In this document: piece after piece, positions 1-9,456 of the stretch
How positions within the stretch are numbered: position 1 is the stretch's first letter
Layout of the letters: every line of letters begins with the position of its first letter
Assembly (NCBI GenBank): GCA_021201735.1
Contig: JAJQEJ010000015.1
Coordinates: 1 to 46,230, forward strand
DNA from: Oscillospiraceae bacterium
Lineage (GTDB): Bacteria; Bacillota; Clostridia; Oscillospirales; Oscillospiraceae
Direction of reading: 5' to 3'
DNA length: 46,230 nt
Program-made: the position numbers and the translations under genes
The notes under the pieces: generated by a model
The model's input: only the letters and a program-made list of their open reading frames with translations
Told to the model about the DNA's origin: nothing
Databases searched by the model: none

Positions 1-145
1 CCGTTTGACGCTCAATTAATATATCAAACCCACAGAGGCTTGTCAACTGCTTTTTGTGTTATTTTGCGGTTTTTTATTGATTCCTGAAATAAACCTGCTT
101 TTTTCCCGTTTGCAGCGGGAAAAGGCGGCTATTTTCGCGCCCGCG
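1..145. other. Window edge, no gene seen
   Basis: This stretch lies downstream of the Ca2+ ATPase stop codon and is AT-rich. A short inverted repeat at about 109-123 (arms CCCG and CGGG, flanked by T and A runs) could form a weak hairpin, but no proper T-run follows it on the minus strand, so I do not call it a terminator. Confidence 0.4.
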
Positions 146-2725
146 CTACGCTTTGACAGAAATTCGTTTGATCGCCTTCGCGCATTCACATATAATAACA
201 GGCGCAACGGCGAGCGCAATGACAACCGCCCACGCCTGCGCATCGAGCGCAACCGTGCAAAATATAGCCTGTAGCGGCGGGAAACAGAGCACCGCAATCT
301 GCATGGCCGCACCGATGAGAAACGCACGGTTCATGGCCTTGTTCGAAAAGATACCTATTTTACAAAGTGACTGGCGCTCGCTGCGCACATCAAAGGCATG
401 GAACAGCTGGCACAGCGTCAGAGTGGCAAATGCCATCGTATTCGCCGTCGCACTTGCCATGCCGGGATCGGAGAGGATGTATTCCCCTAAAAAGTAGGCT
501 GTGAGCGTCAGCACCCCCACCATGACGCCCTGCCACAGCAGCCGTCCGGCAAATCCATTTGCAAAGAGGCTCACCCCCGTGTCGCGCGGCGGCTCCTTCA
601 TGATGCCATGTTCGACCGGCTCAACGCCCAACGCGAGCGCGGGCAAAGAGTCTGTGACCAGATTGAGCCACAGGAGCTGCACCGGCACAAGAGGCATTTG
701 ATGAAAGTGGAACAGGGTCGCGACAAAAATGGTGATCATCTCACCGATATTACAGGAGAGGAGATAGTGAATCGCCTTTTTAATGTTGGCATAAATCCCT
801 CTCCCCTCCTCCACCGCGCAGACGATGGTGGAGAAGTTGTCATCGGTCAAAATCATATCGGAAGCACCTTTGGCGACGTCGGTACCGCTTATCCCCATTG
901 CACACCCAATATCGGCGGCCTTGAGCGCGGGCGCGTCATTGACGCCGTCGCCCGTCATCGCTACAACGTAGCCCCGCTTTTGCCACGCCTTCACAATCCG
1001 CATCTTATGCTCCGGCGAGACACGGGCAAACACGGAAAACCGGTGCACCTCCTGCTCGAGCAGCTCCTGCGGCATAAAGTCCAGCTCTTCCCCTGTGATC
1101 GCGAGATCGCCGGGGCGGAAAATCTCCAGCTCCTCCGCGATGGCAATCGCCGTGAGCTTATGGTCGCCGGTGATCATGACAGGCCGAATCCCGGCCTCAT
1201 GACAGCGGCAGACCGCCTGGTGCACCTCCGGGCGAGGCGGGTCAATCATCCCCAGCAGGCCCACAAAGATCAGCCCGCGCTCCAGCGTCTCTGGCGTGAG
1301 GGAGGTCGGCATCTTTTCCACATCTTTATATGCAACGCCCAACACGCGCAAGGCGCGGCTTGCCATCTCCTCGTTTTTCCGCACCGCGCCCGGCACCGCG
1401 CTACAGCGGCGCAGCAGGACATCCGGCGCACCCTTCACCAAAATGCGCAGTCCCCCGCCCGGCCTGCGGTGCACTGTAGTCATCAGCTTGCGGTCCGAGT
1501 CAAATGGGAGCTCCGCCTGACGCGGCATATCCCGCTCGAGCTCCGCCTTGTGAAACCCCTCTTGCGCGGCGATTTCCACGAGTGCCGCCTCAGTCGGGTC
1601 GCCCGTTACCTTCTCCCCTTCCTCCAGTGCGTCGTTGCACAGGGCACCAATGATGAGCGCAAGTTTCCTCTCTTCCGCGCGTGGCGTCCACACATCGACC
1701 ACCGTCATTTTGTTCTGCGTGAGCGTACCGGTCTTGTCCGAGCAAATCACGCCCGCGCAGCCCAGTGTCTCCACCGCGGGCAGCTTTTTAATAATCCCGC
1801 CCCGCTTTACCATACGGGACACCCCCATCGCAAGCACAATCGTCACAATGGCGGGCAGCCCCTCCGGAATGGCCGCGACCGCGAGGGAGACCGCCGTCAT
1901 AAACATCTCCAGCAGCGGCGCGCCTTGCAGTAGGCCCAGGCCAAACATCACGCCGCAAACGCAAAGGCAGGCGAAGGAGAGAGTTTTGGATATCTCTCCC
2001 ATCTTCTTTTGCAGCGGCGTCTGTGTGTTTTCTTCATCCATCAGCAGTCCGGCAATCCGCCCCATCTCGGATTCCATACCGGTCGCTGTGACGAGGCAGG
2101 TGGCATGTCCCGCAGTAATGACGGTTGACGCCGTAACCATATTGCTCCGCTCCGCGAGCACCGCCTCTTTCGGCAGCAGCTTTTCGCTGCACTTTTCCAC
2201 CGGCACGGATTCCCCCGTCATGGCGCTTTCGTCCGCTTTGAGCCGCACACTGTCCAGAATGCGCGCGTCGGCGGGCACCATGTCTCCCGCTTCCAGAAAG
2301 ATGATGTCCCCCGGCACCAGTCTTGCCGTCTCAATATGTACCCGCGCGCCGTCCCGCATGCATTTCGCCACAGGTGCCGTCATTTTCTGCAGCGCCTCCA
2401 GCGCCTTTTCGGCGTTGCCCTCCTGCACGACGGAGATGCACGCATTCACCACCACAATGACCAGAATGATGACCGCCTCCAGCCAGTCCTCCCCGCCGCT
2501 TGCCAGCATGGAGAGAAATGCCGCAACCAGCAATACGATCACCATCGGATCGCGCATCTGATCTAAAAAACGGGCAATCGCGCTTCTTTTTTTTGCATGT
2601 TCCAGTTCGTTATTGCCGTAAATCGAGAGTCTCCGCTCCGCCTCCTCCGTCGAAAGCCCTCTGCGCACATCCGATTCCAGCTCTTTCAGTGCCTGTCCCC
2701 CACCGACATTGTGCCACTCCGCCAT
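146..2725 (-). CDS. Calcium-translocating P-type ATPase (PMCA/SERCA-like)
   Basis: This is an 859-residue membrane pump that would use ATP to export Ca2+ from the cytoplasm. Visible P-type signatures are the actuator motif TGES (about 170-173), the transmembrane ion-site motif PEGLP (about 287-291), the phosphorylation motif DKTGTLT (Asp330) and the hinge motif TGDGVNDAP near residue 600. Hydrophobic segments at about 60-75 and 82-100 are followed by the usual later ones. The length fits type II Ca2+ ATPases. ATG at 2725 was chosen over an upstream ATG at 2779 because GGAGGG sits six bases before it and because a good promoter overlaps the longer version. It is transcribed alone. Ca2+ specificity is inferred from overall similarity; another cation is possible. 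Confidence 0.93.
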   Translation of the reverse strand: MAEWHNVGGGQALKELESDVRRGLSTEEAERRLSIYGNNELEHAKKRSAIARFLDQMRDPMVIVLLVAAFLSMLASGGEDWLEAVIILVIVVVNACISVVQEGNAEKALEALQKMTAPVAKCMRDGARVHIETARLVPGDIIFLEAGDMVPADARILDSVRLKADESAMTGESVPVEKCSEKLLPKEAVLAERSNMVTASTVITAGHATCLVTATGMESEMGRIAGLLMDEENTQTPLQKKMGEISKTLSFACLCVCGVMFGLGLLQGAPLLEMFMTAVSLAVAAIPEGLPAIVTIVLAMGVSRMVKRGGIIKKLPAVETLGCAGVICSDKTGTLTQNKMTVVDVWTPRAEERKLALIIGALCNDALEEGEKVTGDPTEAALVEIAAQEGFHKAELERDMPRQAELPFDSDRKLMTTVHRRPGGGLRILVKGAPDVLLRRCSAVPGAVRKNEEMASRALRVLGVAYKDVEKMPTSLTPETLERGLIFVGLLGMIDPPRPEVHQAVCRCHEAGIRPVMITGDHKLTAIAIAEELEIFRPGDLAITGEELDFMPQELLEQEVHRFSVFARVSPEHKMRIVKAWQKRGYVVAMTGDGVNDAPALKAADIGCAMGISGTDVAKGASDMILTDDNFSTIVCAVEEGRGIYANIKKAIHYLLSCNIGEMITIFVATLFHFHQMPLVPVQLLWLNLVTDSLPALALGVEPVEHGIMKEPPRDTGVSLFANGFAGRLLWQGVMVGVLTLTAYFLGEYILSDPGMASATANTMAFATLTLCQLFHAFDVRSERQSLCKIGIFSNKAMNRAFLIGAAMQIAVLCFPPLQAIFCTVALDAQAWAVVIALAVAPVIICECAKAIKRISVKA

Positions 2726-2738
2726 TCGGTTCCCTCCG

Positions 2739-2766
2739 TACTTCCATATATTGGTATATGGAAGTA
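2739..2766. promoter_or_regulatory. Perfect palindrome, candidate operator of the Ca2+ ATPase
   Basis: Two perfect 12-base arms, TACTTCCATATA and TATATGGAAGTA, are separated by TTGG. On the minus strand the repeat starts inside the -10 hexamer and ends just before the ribosome binding site, where a repressor would block transcription. It could also fold as a 5' leader hairpin. I do not recognise the binding protein. Confidence 0.7.
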
Positions 2767-2791
2767 TAGGCTCGTCCAACTACGATTACAA
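2763..2791 (-). promoter_or_regulatory. SigA-type promoter of the Ca2+ ATPase
   Basis: On the minus strand TTGTAA (2791-2786) and TATACT (2768-2763) are separated by 17 bases. The -10 box overlaps the palindrome at 2739-2766, so regulation by steric block is plausible. Confidence 0.6.
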
Positions 2792-2827
2792 GGGAATTCT
2801 GGCGATAGAAAAAGCAATTATCCCATG

Positions 2828-2864
2828 AAAAAAGCAGAGGTGGTGCCGCGGCACCGCCTCTGCT
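2828..2864 (-). terminator. Rho-independent terminator after the prsA-like gene
   Basis: Read on the minus strand, a GC-rich stem with arms of about 15 bases (starting AGCAGAGGCGGTGCC, one wobble pair) is followed directly by TTTTTT. It ends the long minus-strand housekeeping block before the ATPase promoter. Confidence 0.85.
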
Positions 2865-2878
2865 GGTTTACCCTGATT

Positions 2879-4078
2879 TTATTGCCCTTCTGTGGTCGTG
2901 GGGGTCTCTGCTGCCGGTTCCGCGGATGCCACCGACGGTGCTGCCGTTTCTACCGGTAGCTCCGCTGATTCCGCCGCCGGGGCCGGGGTTGCCGCTGCCG
3001 CGATGTTTGCATCCATAATTGCATTCACTTTGGTATAGATATCCTTGGGGTCCAGCGCATCGTACACGGCATTGGTCACCACGTCGGCGCTCTCAGTCCA
3101 CTCCTCTACCAGTGTTTGCATCTGGGCATCCACGTCGTATGATTCCCGCACCTGCTGCCGGTTTTCATCGGTATACGTTTCAAGGCGGTAAATAATGTGG
3201 TAGCCATAGTCCGACTCGACCGGGTCGCTGATTTCCCCAACTTCCAGCGCCAGGGAGGCCGCTTCAAACTCTGGCACCATCTGCCCGGAATACGCCAAAT
3301 AACCGTCTAGCCCGTTCACATTTCCGTCGGTATCTTTATCGTCGCTGCGCTCCAGCATTTTTTCTTCAAAGAACGCGTCCCGGTCCTCCGCCGCTCTGAG
3401 TTCCTCCGTCAGCGCCTGCGCCTCCTTGAGAATCTCCGCCTTTTCCTCATCGGTCTTGCCTTCTGTGGAGAGTAGGATGTGCTTTACAAAGTAGTAGCCC
3501 TGCTCCTCCATGTACGCGTCGACATCATTGAGATAGAGCGCACCGCCCTCCTCACTGAGCTTCTCCTGCAGATTTTGCACCAGATACTCCGTTTCGTAAA
3601 TGCTGCGGAACGTCTCCTCCGTGACACAGTAACCCTCAAGATAGTCCTGCAGCGACATATTATACGTGATCTGAACCTGCGAGGCCACCAGCTCCATCTG
3701 CTCGTCGAGCTCCGCCTGCTGCTCCTCCGTCACCGTAACACTATTTGCGGCGGCGTTTTGCTCGAGCCCCGCGCCATAGAGCGTGGCGATTTTCAGTGCA
3801 TTCTCCTTGATATAATCCGCAACCGAAACACCGTCGATATCCTGTTCCCAGGAGGCGTCATCCGTTATACCCATCTGCGATGTCACATAGAGCATCCAAT
3901 ATATGTATTCCTCGGCGGACAAATCTTGTCCATTGACTGTGGCAACCGCTGTATCGCGGGTATACCCTGTCACCTGATAGACAATATCATCCTCATTTTG
4001 GGCTGTGCAGCCCGCAAGGCAGCCCACAGCCAATGCCCCTGTCAGCATCAGCCCGATTGCTTTTTTACCTAAATTCAT
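2879..4078 (-). CDS. PrsA/SurA-like peptidyl-prolyl isomerase lipoprotein
   Basis: This 399-residue extracytoplasmic foldase would help exported proteins fold. The N-terminus (MNLGKKAIGL onwards) is a lipoprotein signal with lipobox LAGC, so Cys24 is the expected lipidated residue. A SurA-like N-terminal region follows, then a parvulin (PPIC) domain at about 195-310 containing VKHILLS and YGYHIIYRLE. The last 40 residues or so are a low-complexity Ala/Pro/Glu/Thr tail. The start at 4078 was chosen over 4114 because it begins the signal peptide and has AAGGAG upstream. It follows mfd and has its own promoter at 4136-4164, so it may be expressed both ways. Confidence 0.9.
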   Translation of the reverse strand: MNLGKKAIGLMLTGALAVGCLAGCTAQNEDDIVYQVTGYTRDTAVATVNGQDLSAEEYIYWMLYVTSQMGITDDASWEQDIDGVSVADYIKENALKIATLYGAGLEQNAAANSVTVTEEQQAELDEQMELVASQVQITYNMSLQDYLEGYCVTEETFRSIYETEYLVQNLQEKLSEEGGALYLNDVDAYMEEQGYYFVKHILLSTEGKTDEEKAEILKEAQALTEELRAAEDRDAFFEEKMLERSDDKDTDGNVNGLDGYLAYSGQMVPEFEAASLALEVGEISDPVESDYGYHIIYRLETYTDENRQQVRESYDVDAQMQTLVEEWTESADVVTNAVYDALDPKDIYTKVNAIMDANIAAAATPAPAAESAELPVETAAPSVASAEPAAETPTTTEGQ

Positions 4079-4135
4079 AATTACGCTCCTTTTGCTCCGC
4101 CTTTGCCGGTGCACTTAATAGAATTCATTATTCCA

Positions 4136-4164
4136 ACTATAACATCCCTTGCGGAAAAGTACAA
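4136..4164 (-). promoter_or_regulatory. SigA-type promoter of the prsA-like gene
   Basis: On the minus strand TTGTAC (4164-4159) and TATAGT (4141-4136) are 17 bases apart, in the 102-base gap between mfd and the lipoprotein gene. Confidence 0.55.
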
Positions 4165-4180
4165 GCAAATTGTCATTTAT

Positions 4181-7100
4181 TTAAAATTCATTCATATTTA
4201 TGGCAGCCAGGTCTTCCGCCGTATGCGCGTAGTCCTCCACCAGCTTGCGCCCATATTTGAGGGCGTCCTCCCCCTTTTTCAGCCGCAGGATCAGATGGGG
4301 TTCCTCTCCGGCGGCAAAGAGCAGCCTGCCTCTGTATATCTCCTTGGCGCAGAGCGCGGAGATGCGCCGGATGTCGCATTGGGAAAATTGAATCTGGATA
4401 TTCGCGCCCTTCTGGCTGATGGCGGAAATTCCGTTCTGCGCCGCATCCGCCCGCATTAAGGCCACTGAAACAAGGTTGTTCACCTGCCGCGGCGGGTCGC
4501 CGTAGCGGTCGACCAATTCGTCTACCAGGTCGTCTGCATCCGCCTCACTGCGGATCGCGGCGATCCGGCGATAGAGGTCGATGCGCTGTTCCTCCGCCGG
4601 GATGTAGCGGTCGGGAATGGAGGCCGCCACCGTCAGATCAGCCGTACACTCCGGCTCCGGCTCCGGCGTTTCGCCTCTCTCCTCCAGCACCGCCTCTTCG
4701 AGCAGCTTGAGATACATGTCGTACCCCACGCTGAACAGAAAGCCGGACTGCTCCGGCCCCAGAATATTACCCGCGCCGCGAATCTCCATGTCCCGCATGG
4801 CAATTTTGAACCCAGACCCAAACGCCGCAAATTCCCGCACGGCGGACAGGCGCTTGGTTGCTATTTCAGAGAGGATTTTTCCCCTGCGATAGGTAAGGTA
4901 GGCATACGCCCTGCGGGTGGAGCGCCCGACGCGCCCTCTGATCTGATGCAGCTGCGCAAGCCCCATGCGGTCGGCGTCCTCAATAATGAGGGTATTCACA
5001 TTGGAGATGTCTATCCCCGTCTCAATAATGGTGGTGCAGACAAGCACGTCCACCTCCCCGTCGCTCATGCGGGTCATGACATCGCCCAGCTCCTCATGGC
5101 TCATCTTGCCGTGTCCGACGGCAATTGTTACGTCATCCCCCAGCATCTCCCGGATACGCGCGGCGGTGCGGGCGATGGTTTCGACGCGGTTATGCAGGTA
5201 ATACACCTGTCCGCCGCGCTCCAGCTCACGGCGCATGGCGTCGGCGAGCAGGCTCCACTCGTGCTCCACCACGTAAGTCTGCACCGGCTGGCGGTCCGCC
5301 GGAGGATTTTCCAGCGTGCTCATATCGCGGATGCCGGAGAGGGCCATGTTGAGTGTGCGCGGAATGGGCGTCGCCGAAAGGGTGAGCACATCCACCTGCT
5401 TTGTAAGCTCCTTCAACCGCTCCTTGTGGGTGACCCCGAAGCGCTGCTCCTCGTCTACCACCAGCAGGCCAAGATCTTTGAAGCGGATATCCTTTTGCAA
5501 GATGCGGTGGGTGCCGATGAGCAGGTCGAGCGACCCGTTCTCCACACGCTGCAGAATCTGTTTCGTCTGCGCGGGGGTGCGGAAGCGGGAGAGCATCTCA
5601 ATCTCCACCGGGTATTTTGCATATCTCTGCTTTGCGGCGAGATAATGCTGCCGGGCCAGCACGGTCGTCGGCACCAAAATCGCCGCCTGCTTCCCCTCTA
5701 GCACGCATTTCATGACCGCGCGAAAGGCCACCTCCGTCTTCCCGTAGCCCACATCGCCACACAACAGGCGATCCATCGGGCGTGCCTGCTCCATATCCCG
5801 CTTGACCTCTTCAATACAGCGTAGCTGGTCGTCGGTCTCAGTATATTCAAACTGCTCTTCAAACTCCTTCATCCACGGGGAATCGGCGGAAAAGGCGTAC
5901 CCGGGCTGCATCTGGCGGGCGGCATAGAGCGCGACGAGCTCCTTTGCCATGTTCTGCACCGCTTTTTTTGCCTTGCCCTTGGCCCGCTCCCAGTCTGTCC
6001 CGCCCAGACGGGAGAGCTTGCGCGTCTCGTTTGCGTCCTCTCCCCCGCCGATGTACTTGCTGATAAAATCCAGCTGCGTCGCCGGGACATAGAGGATGTC
6101 CGCCCCGGCATACGCCAGCTTGAGATAGTCCTTCTCAATGCCGTCCACCGTCATCTTGGTCAGCTCCACAAACCGCCCAATGCCGTGCTTTTCATGTACG
6201 ACGAGGTCACCGGACGCGAGATCGGTAAAGGAGTCCAGCTTCTTCCGGTTGGTCACAGCCTTCTGCTTTTTCTTTTTCTCCACACTGCCCCGACCCTCGG
6301 TCAGCACAGCAAAGCGCGCGCCGGGGTACTCCATCCCCGCAGAAAGCCCCCCGACGGCAATGACCGTACTGCCGTGCGGAGGGAGCGCATGGAGCTGAAA
6401 ATCCACCGCCGTGCGAATTTTTTGTTCCCGCAGCAGGGTCTGTAAATTGAGCGCGCGCTGTTCACTGGAAACGAGCACCACCGTGGAAAAGTCTTCATTA
6501 ATATAATGAGACAGATCGGATACCGCCGTCTCCAGACTCGCGCCAAAGGAGGGAAGCTGGCGCGCCGTCATCGACAGAACTGTCTTCGGCCGCAAGGGAT
6601 AGCTCCCGCTCGGAAATGCATCAAGATAACACACGGGCCACTGCGCAAGCTTTTCGCAGAGTTCCTGCACCGTCGCTGCGTGTGCCGCGCACGCACCGGC
6701 CAGGATGCCGCGCTCCATGAGGTCTTTGCTGTCCTCGCCAATCTGCCACAGCCAGTTGCTTGCCCGCTCGGCGGCGCGCGCGCTCTCCGAAAACAGCAGC
6801 ACGGCATCCTCCGGCAGGTAATCGGCCGGCGTCGCCAAGTCAGGGTAAATCAGCGCTAAATAGCGGTCGAGCGCGGGGAAGGAAATCCCCGCCTCTATCC
6901 GCGTCTTATCCTCCGCAAGCACCGTACACAGCGCCGTCTGATCTCCTCTCTTCTTCTCCGTCTGGGCGATCAGCTCCTCCATCTTTCGCACCAGTCCGCT
7001 CCATCCGCCCGGCACGATCTGCGGCAGCACCTCGGAGACGGGCAGGATTTCGGCGGACGTACACAGTTCCGTCCGCCGCTGGGTGACAGGGTCAAAAAAG

Positions 7101-7711
7101 CCCATGGAGTCAATCTCGTCACCAAAGAATTCGGCGCGTATCGGCTGGGGATGCGCGGGCGAAAACACATCCAAAATGCCGCCGCGCAGCGCAAACTGGC
7201 CCACCCCCTCAACTTGTTCGCAGCGGGTGTATCCGGCGGCGGAAAGTGTCTCCGCAAGCACACTGAGATCGTAGCTGCCGTCCATGCGCAGTTCCTGTGC
7301 CGCGTGCCTGAAAAGCGGTTTTGGGATGGTGCGCTGAAGCAGCGCCTCCATCGTCACAACGGCCAGGCGAATGCTCCCCTGCGTCAGGCCGTGCAACACT
7401 GCAAGCCGCCTGTGCTCCCACTGCCGTGAGACCTCCGCCGCGTTGTGAAAGATAAATTCCCTTGCAAACAGCGTCGCCACCGGCTCACCGGTAAACGCGG
7501 TGATATCCTGCGCCAGCGCGCGCGCCTCACCCTCGTCGGCGCAGATGAGCACCGCCGGACGCCCTGTTTCTCTATATAAATATGCCGCAAGGTACGTCCG
7601 ATGAATGGGTGCGAGTCCAGTCAGCACCGCCGGGCATGCCCCCTGCTCTACCGCCGCAAGCAGCGTAGAAAACTCTGCTATCTCGTTCCCCTCCGCTAGT
7701 AACGCCTTCAT
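4181..7711 (-). CDS. mfd: Transcription-repair coupling factor Mfd
   Basis: This 1176-residue ATP-dependent translocase releases RNA polymerase stalled at DNA lesions and recruits UvrA. The N-terminal third is the UvrB-like module. An RNA-polymerase-interaction domain follows near residue 500 (motif GDLVVHEKHGIGRF), then the superfamily 2 helicase core with Walker A GDVGYGKTE and box DEEQRFG, a RecG-like motor half containing GRVGRS, and a C-terminal TRCF domain. Length matches the family. ATG at 7711 has AAGGAGA upstream. It lies 50 bases after pth, the conserved Firmicute order glmU-prs-pth-mfd. No lost motif was seen. Confidence 0.97.
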   Translation of the reverse strand: MKALLAEGNEIAEFSTLLAAVEQGACPAVLTGLAPIHRTYLAAYLYRETGRPAVLICADEGEARALAQDITAFTGEPVATLFAREFIFHNAAEVSRQWEHRRLAVLHGLTQGSIRLAVVTMEALLQRTIPKPLFRHAAQELRMDGSYDLSVLAETLSAAGYTRCEQVEGVGQFALRGGILDVFSPAHPQPIRAEFFGDEIDSMGFFDPVTQRRTELCTSAEILPVSEVLPQIVPGGWSGLVRKMEELIAQTEKKRGDQTALCTVLAEDKTRIEAGISFPALDRYLALIYPDLATPADYLPEDAVLLFSESARAAERASNWLWQIGEDSKDLMERGILAGACAAHAATVQELCEKLAQWPVCYLDAFPSGSYPLRPKTVLSMTARQLPSFGASLETAVSDLSHYINEDFSTVVLVSSEQRALNLQTLLREQKIRTAVDFQLHALPPHGSTVIAVGGLSAGMEYPGARFAVLTEGRGSVEKKKKQKAVTNRKKLDSFTDLASGDLVVHEKHGIGRFVELTKMTVDGIEKDYLKLAYAGADILYVPATQLDFISKYIGGGEDANETRKLSRLGGTDWERAKGKAKKAVQNMAKELVALYAARQMQPGYAFSADSPWMKEFEEQFEYTETDDQLRCIEEVKRDMEQARPMDRLLCGDVGYGKTEVAFRAVMKCVLEGKQAAILVPTTVLARQHYLAAKQRYAKYPVEIEMLSRFRTPAQTKQILQRVENGSLDLLIGTHRILQKDIRFKDLGLLVVDEEQRFGVTHKERLKELTKQVDVLTLSATPIPRTLNMALSGIRDMSTLENPPADRQPVQTYVVEHEWSLLADAMRRELERGGQVYYLHNRVETIARTAARIREMLGDDVTIAVGHGKMSHEELGDVMTRMSDGEVDVLVCTTIIETGIDISNVNTLIIEDADRMGLAQLHQIRGRVGRSTRRAYAYLTYRRGKILSEIATKRLSAVREFAAFGSGFKIAMRDMEIRGAGNILGPEQSGFLFSVGYDMYLKLLEEAVLEERGETPEPEPECTADLTVAASIPDRYIPAEEQRIDLYRRIAAIRSEADADDLVDELVDRYGDPPRQVNNLVSVALMRADAAQNGISAISQKGANIQIQFSQCDIRRISALCAKEIYRGRLLFAAGEEPHLILRLKKGEDALKYGRKLVEDYAHTAEDLAAINMNEF

Positions 7712-7761
7712 AAGCTCTCCTTTTGTAGAGAAATATGGAAATTAATGAGCGCAAAAAAGGC

Positions 7762-8358
7762 TCAATTATACGCCCCCATCGCCGCATCTACGCCCCGCGT
7801 AATCAGGCATGCCACGGCGTCGGCCGCGTCCGCGACCGCCTTTGCGATCGTTTTCTCGTCCTCCCCGCTGAATTTCGAGAGCACCCAGTCCGCCATGTTG
7901 TAATCCGGGTGGGGCTTGGCCCCCACGCCGATTTTAATGCGGGGAAACCGGTCACACCCCAAGTGCGCAATGATGCTCTTGAGCCCGTTGTGCCCGCCCG
8001 CAGACCCGTCGCGTCGGATGCGCAGCTTGCCCACAGGGAGGGATACATCGTCGGAAATGACCAGCACCCGCTCCGGCGGGATGTGGTAAAATGACGCCGC
8101 CGCCCCGACCGCTTCCCCCGACAGATTCATAAAGGTGACGGGCTTCATCAGCAGCGCGCGCTGACCTTCAACGACAGCGGTATCAGTCAGCGCCTTATAC
8201 TGAAGCTTCCGCACCGACACGTGCATCCGCCGCTCTAACTCGTCAATGGTGAGAAATCCCACATTGTGCCGGGTGCGCTCATACTGTCCGCCCGGATTGC
8301 CAAGGCCGACCACCAGCCAATCGATCCCGCCGCTTTTCACTTTTTTCCCAAAGAGCAC
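7762..8358 (-). CDS. pth: Peptidyl-tRNA hydrolase
   Basis: This 198-residue enzyme recycles peptidyl-tRNA dropped from ribosomes. Family motifs are VVGLGNPGGQYERTRHNVGF, with catalytic His31, then KPVTFMNLSG and GHNGLKS. The start codon is GTG (8358), with GGGGGA just upstream. The first ten residues or so (MLFGKKVKSG) extend a little beyond the usual start. It lies between prs and mfd in the standard Firmicute cluster and is probably cotranscribed from the glmU promoter. Confidence 0.96.
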   Translation of the reverse strand: MLFGKKVKSGGIDWLVVGLGNPGGQYERTRHNVGFLTIDELERRMHVSVRKLQYKALTDTAVVEGQRALLMKPVTFMNLSGEAVGAAASFYHIPPERVLVISDDVSLPVGKLRIRRDGSAGGHNGLKSIIAHLGCDRFPRIKIGVGAKPHPDYNMADWVLSKFSGEDEKTIAKAVADAADAVACLITRGVDAAMGAYN

Positions 8359-8386
8359 GTAATCCCCCGCCTTCGCTACGGCCTTA

Positions 8387-8413
8387 GGGGGACAGGGCGT
8401 GTGCCCCGTCCCC
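8387..8413 (-). other. Intercistronic hairpin between prs and pth
   Basis: Read on the minus strand, GGGGACGGGGC and GCCCTGTCCCC pair over 11 bases (one G-U) around an ACAC loop. No T-run follows, so it looks like an RNA-processing or stability element rather than a terminator. Confidence 0.5.
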
Positions 8414-8446
8414 TGTTTTCCGCGTTATGTGTTATTTCGCTTTATT

Positions 8447-9406
8447 TTAAGTAAATAGCTTAGAAACCGAAACCTCTGCAAAAATGCGCTCAATCGCCTC
8501 AGCAAATAGGCGCGCAACTGAGAGATACTGTATCTTATCACATTTTATATCCGCACGCGGGCAAATGGTGTCGAGGAAAAATACTTCCTTAATCACGCTC
8601 TCGTTAATCCGATCCACCGCAGATCCAGAGAGCACGCCGTGGCTCGCGCAGGCGTATACCTCGGTCGCGCCGCCCAGCTCCACCAGGGCCTGCGCCGCGC
8701 CACAGAGGGAACCCGCGGTATCTACCATATCGTCAAAGAGTATGACCTTCTTGCCATCCACCTGTCCAATAATATTCATCACCTCGGATGTGTTGGCCTT
8801 CTGCCGCCGCTTGTCCACAATGGCGAGGGGTACGCCCAGCCGCTGCGCGAAGGACCGCGCGCGCGCCACGCTGCCGACGTCGGGCGAAACCACCATCACA
8901 TCCGGCTCATCCGCAAAGCGCTCCTGAAAATACTCGGTAAAGATCGACCCACCCAGCAGGTTATCCACAGGGATATCGAAAAAGCCCTGAATCTGCGACG
9001 CATGCAGATCCATTGTGAGCAGGCGGTCGGCCCCCGCGCGGGTAATGAGGTTTGCCACCAGCTTTGCGGAGATCGGGTCGCGCGGCTTGGTCTTCCGATC
9101 CTGTCGGGCATAGCCGAAGTACGGCATCACCGCCGTAATCCGCCCTGCGGAAGCGCGCCGGAGCGCGTCGATCATGATGAGCATTTCCATCAAGTTATCA
9201 TTGACCGGCGACGAGGTCGACTGCACCACAAAGACGTCGGAGCCACGCACCGTTTCGTAGATAGATACGAAGTTCTCCCCGTCGGAAAACGCGCCCACCT
9301 CCGCGTTCCCAAGCTCAAGCGTACCGATTTCCTTGCAGATCGCCTCCGCAAGCGGGCGGTTGGAATTCCCTGTAAAAATCTTAATATCCTTACCGTGTGA
9401 AATCAT
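8447..9406 (-). CDS. prs: Ribose-phosphate pyrophosphokinase
   Basis: This 319-residue cytosolic enzyme makes PRPP from ribose 5-phosphate and ATP for purine, pyrimidine, NAD, His and Trp synthesis. The class I signature is clear: N-terminal IKIFTGNSNRPLAE, the flexible loop region YARQDRK, the metal-binding stretch DLHASQIQGFFDIPVDNL, and the PRPP loop ILFDDMVDTAGS. Length is typical. It follows glmU by 50 bases, the conserved gcaD-prs pairing, and is followed by pth. All catalytic motifs appear intact. Confidence 0.97.
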   Translation of the reverse strand: MISHGKDIKIFTGNSNRPLAEAICKEIGTLELGNAEVGAFSDGENFVSIYETVRGSDVFVVQSTSSPVNDNLMEMLIMIDALRRASAGRITAVMPYFGYARQDRKTKPRDPISAKLVANLITRAGADRLLTMDLHASQIQGFFDIPVDNLLGGSIFTEYFQERFADEPDVMVVSPDVGSVARARSFAQRLGVPLAIVDKRRQKANTSEVMNIIGQVDGKKVILFDDMVDTAGSLCGAAQALVELGGATEVYACASHGVLSGSAVDRINESVIKEVFFLDTICPRADIKCDKIQYLSVARLFAEAIERIFAEVSVSKLFT

Positions 9407-9456
9407 TTATTCCCCATTCCTTTCCATATATGCACGCCACCGTTTGGGCGGGCGCG

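Noticed and set aside
608-1933. Long plus-strand open frame opposite the Ca2+ ATPase gene (similar ones opposite glmU, glyS and thlA)
   Set aside because: It lacks a ribosome binding site, has an odd His/Arg-rich composition and lies fully antisense to a clear gene; high GC makes such shadows common.
8961-8969. Perfect DnaA box TTATCCACA, with TTGTCCACA near 8814
   Set aside because: They lie inside the prs coding sequence, are not clustered and have no AT-rich unwinding element, so they are not an origin.
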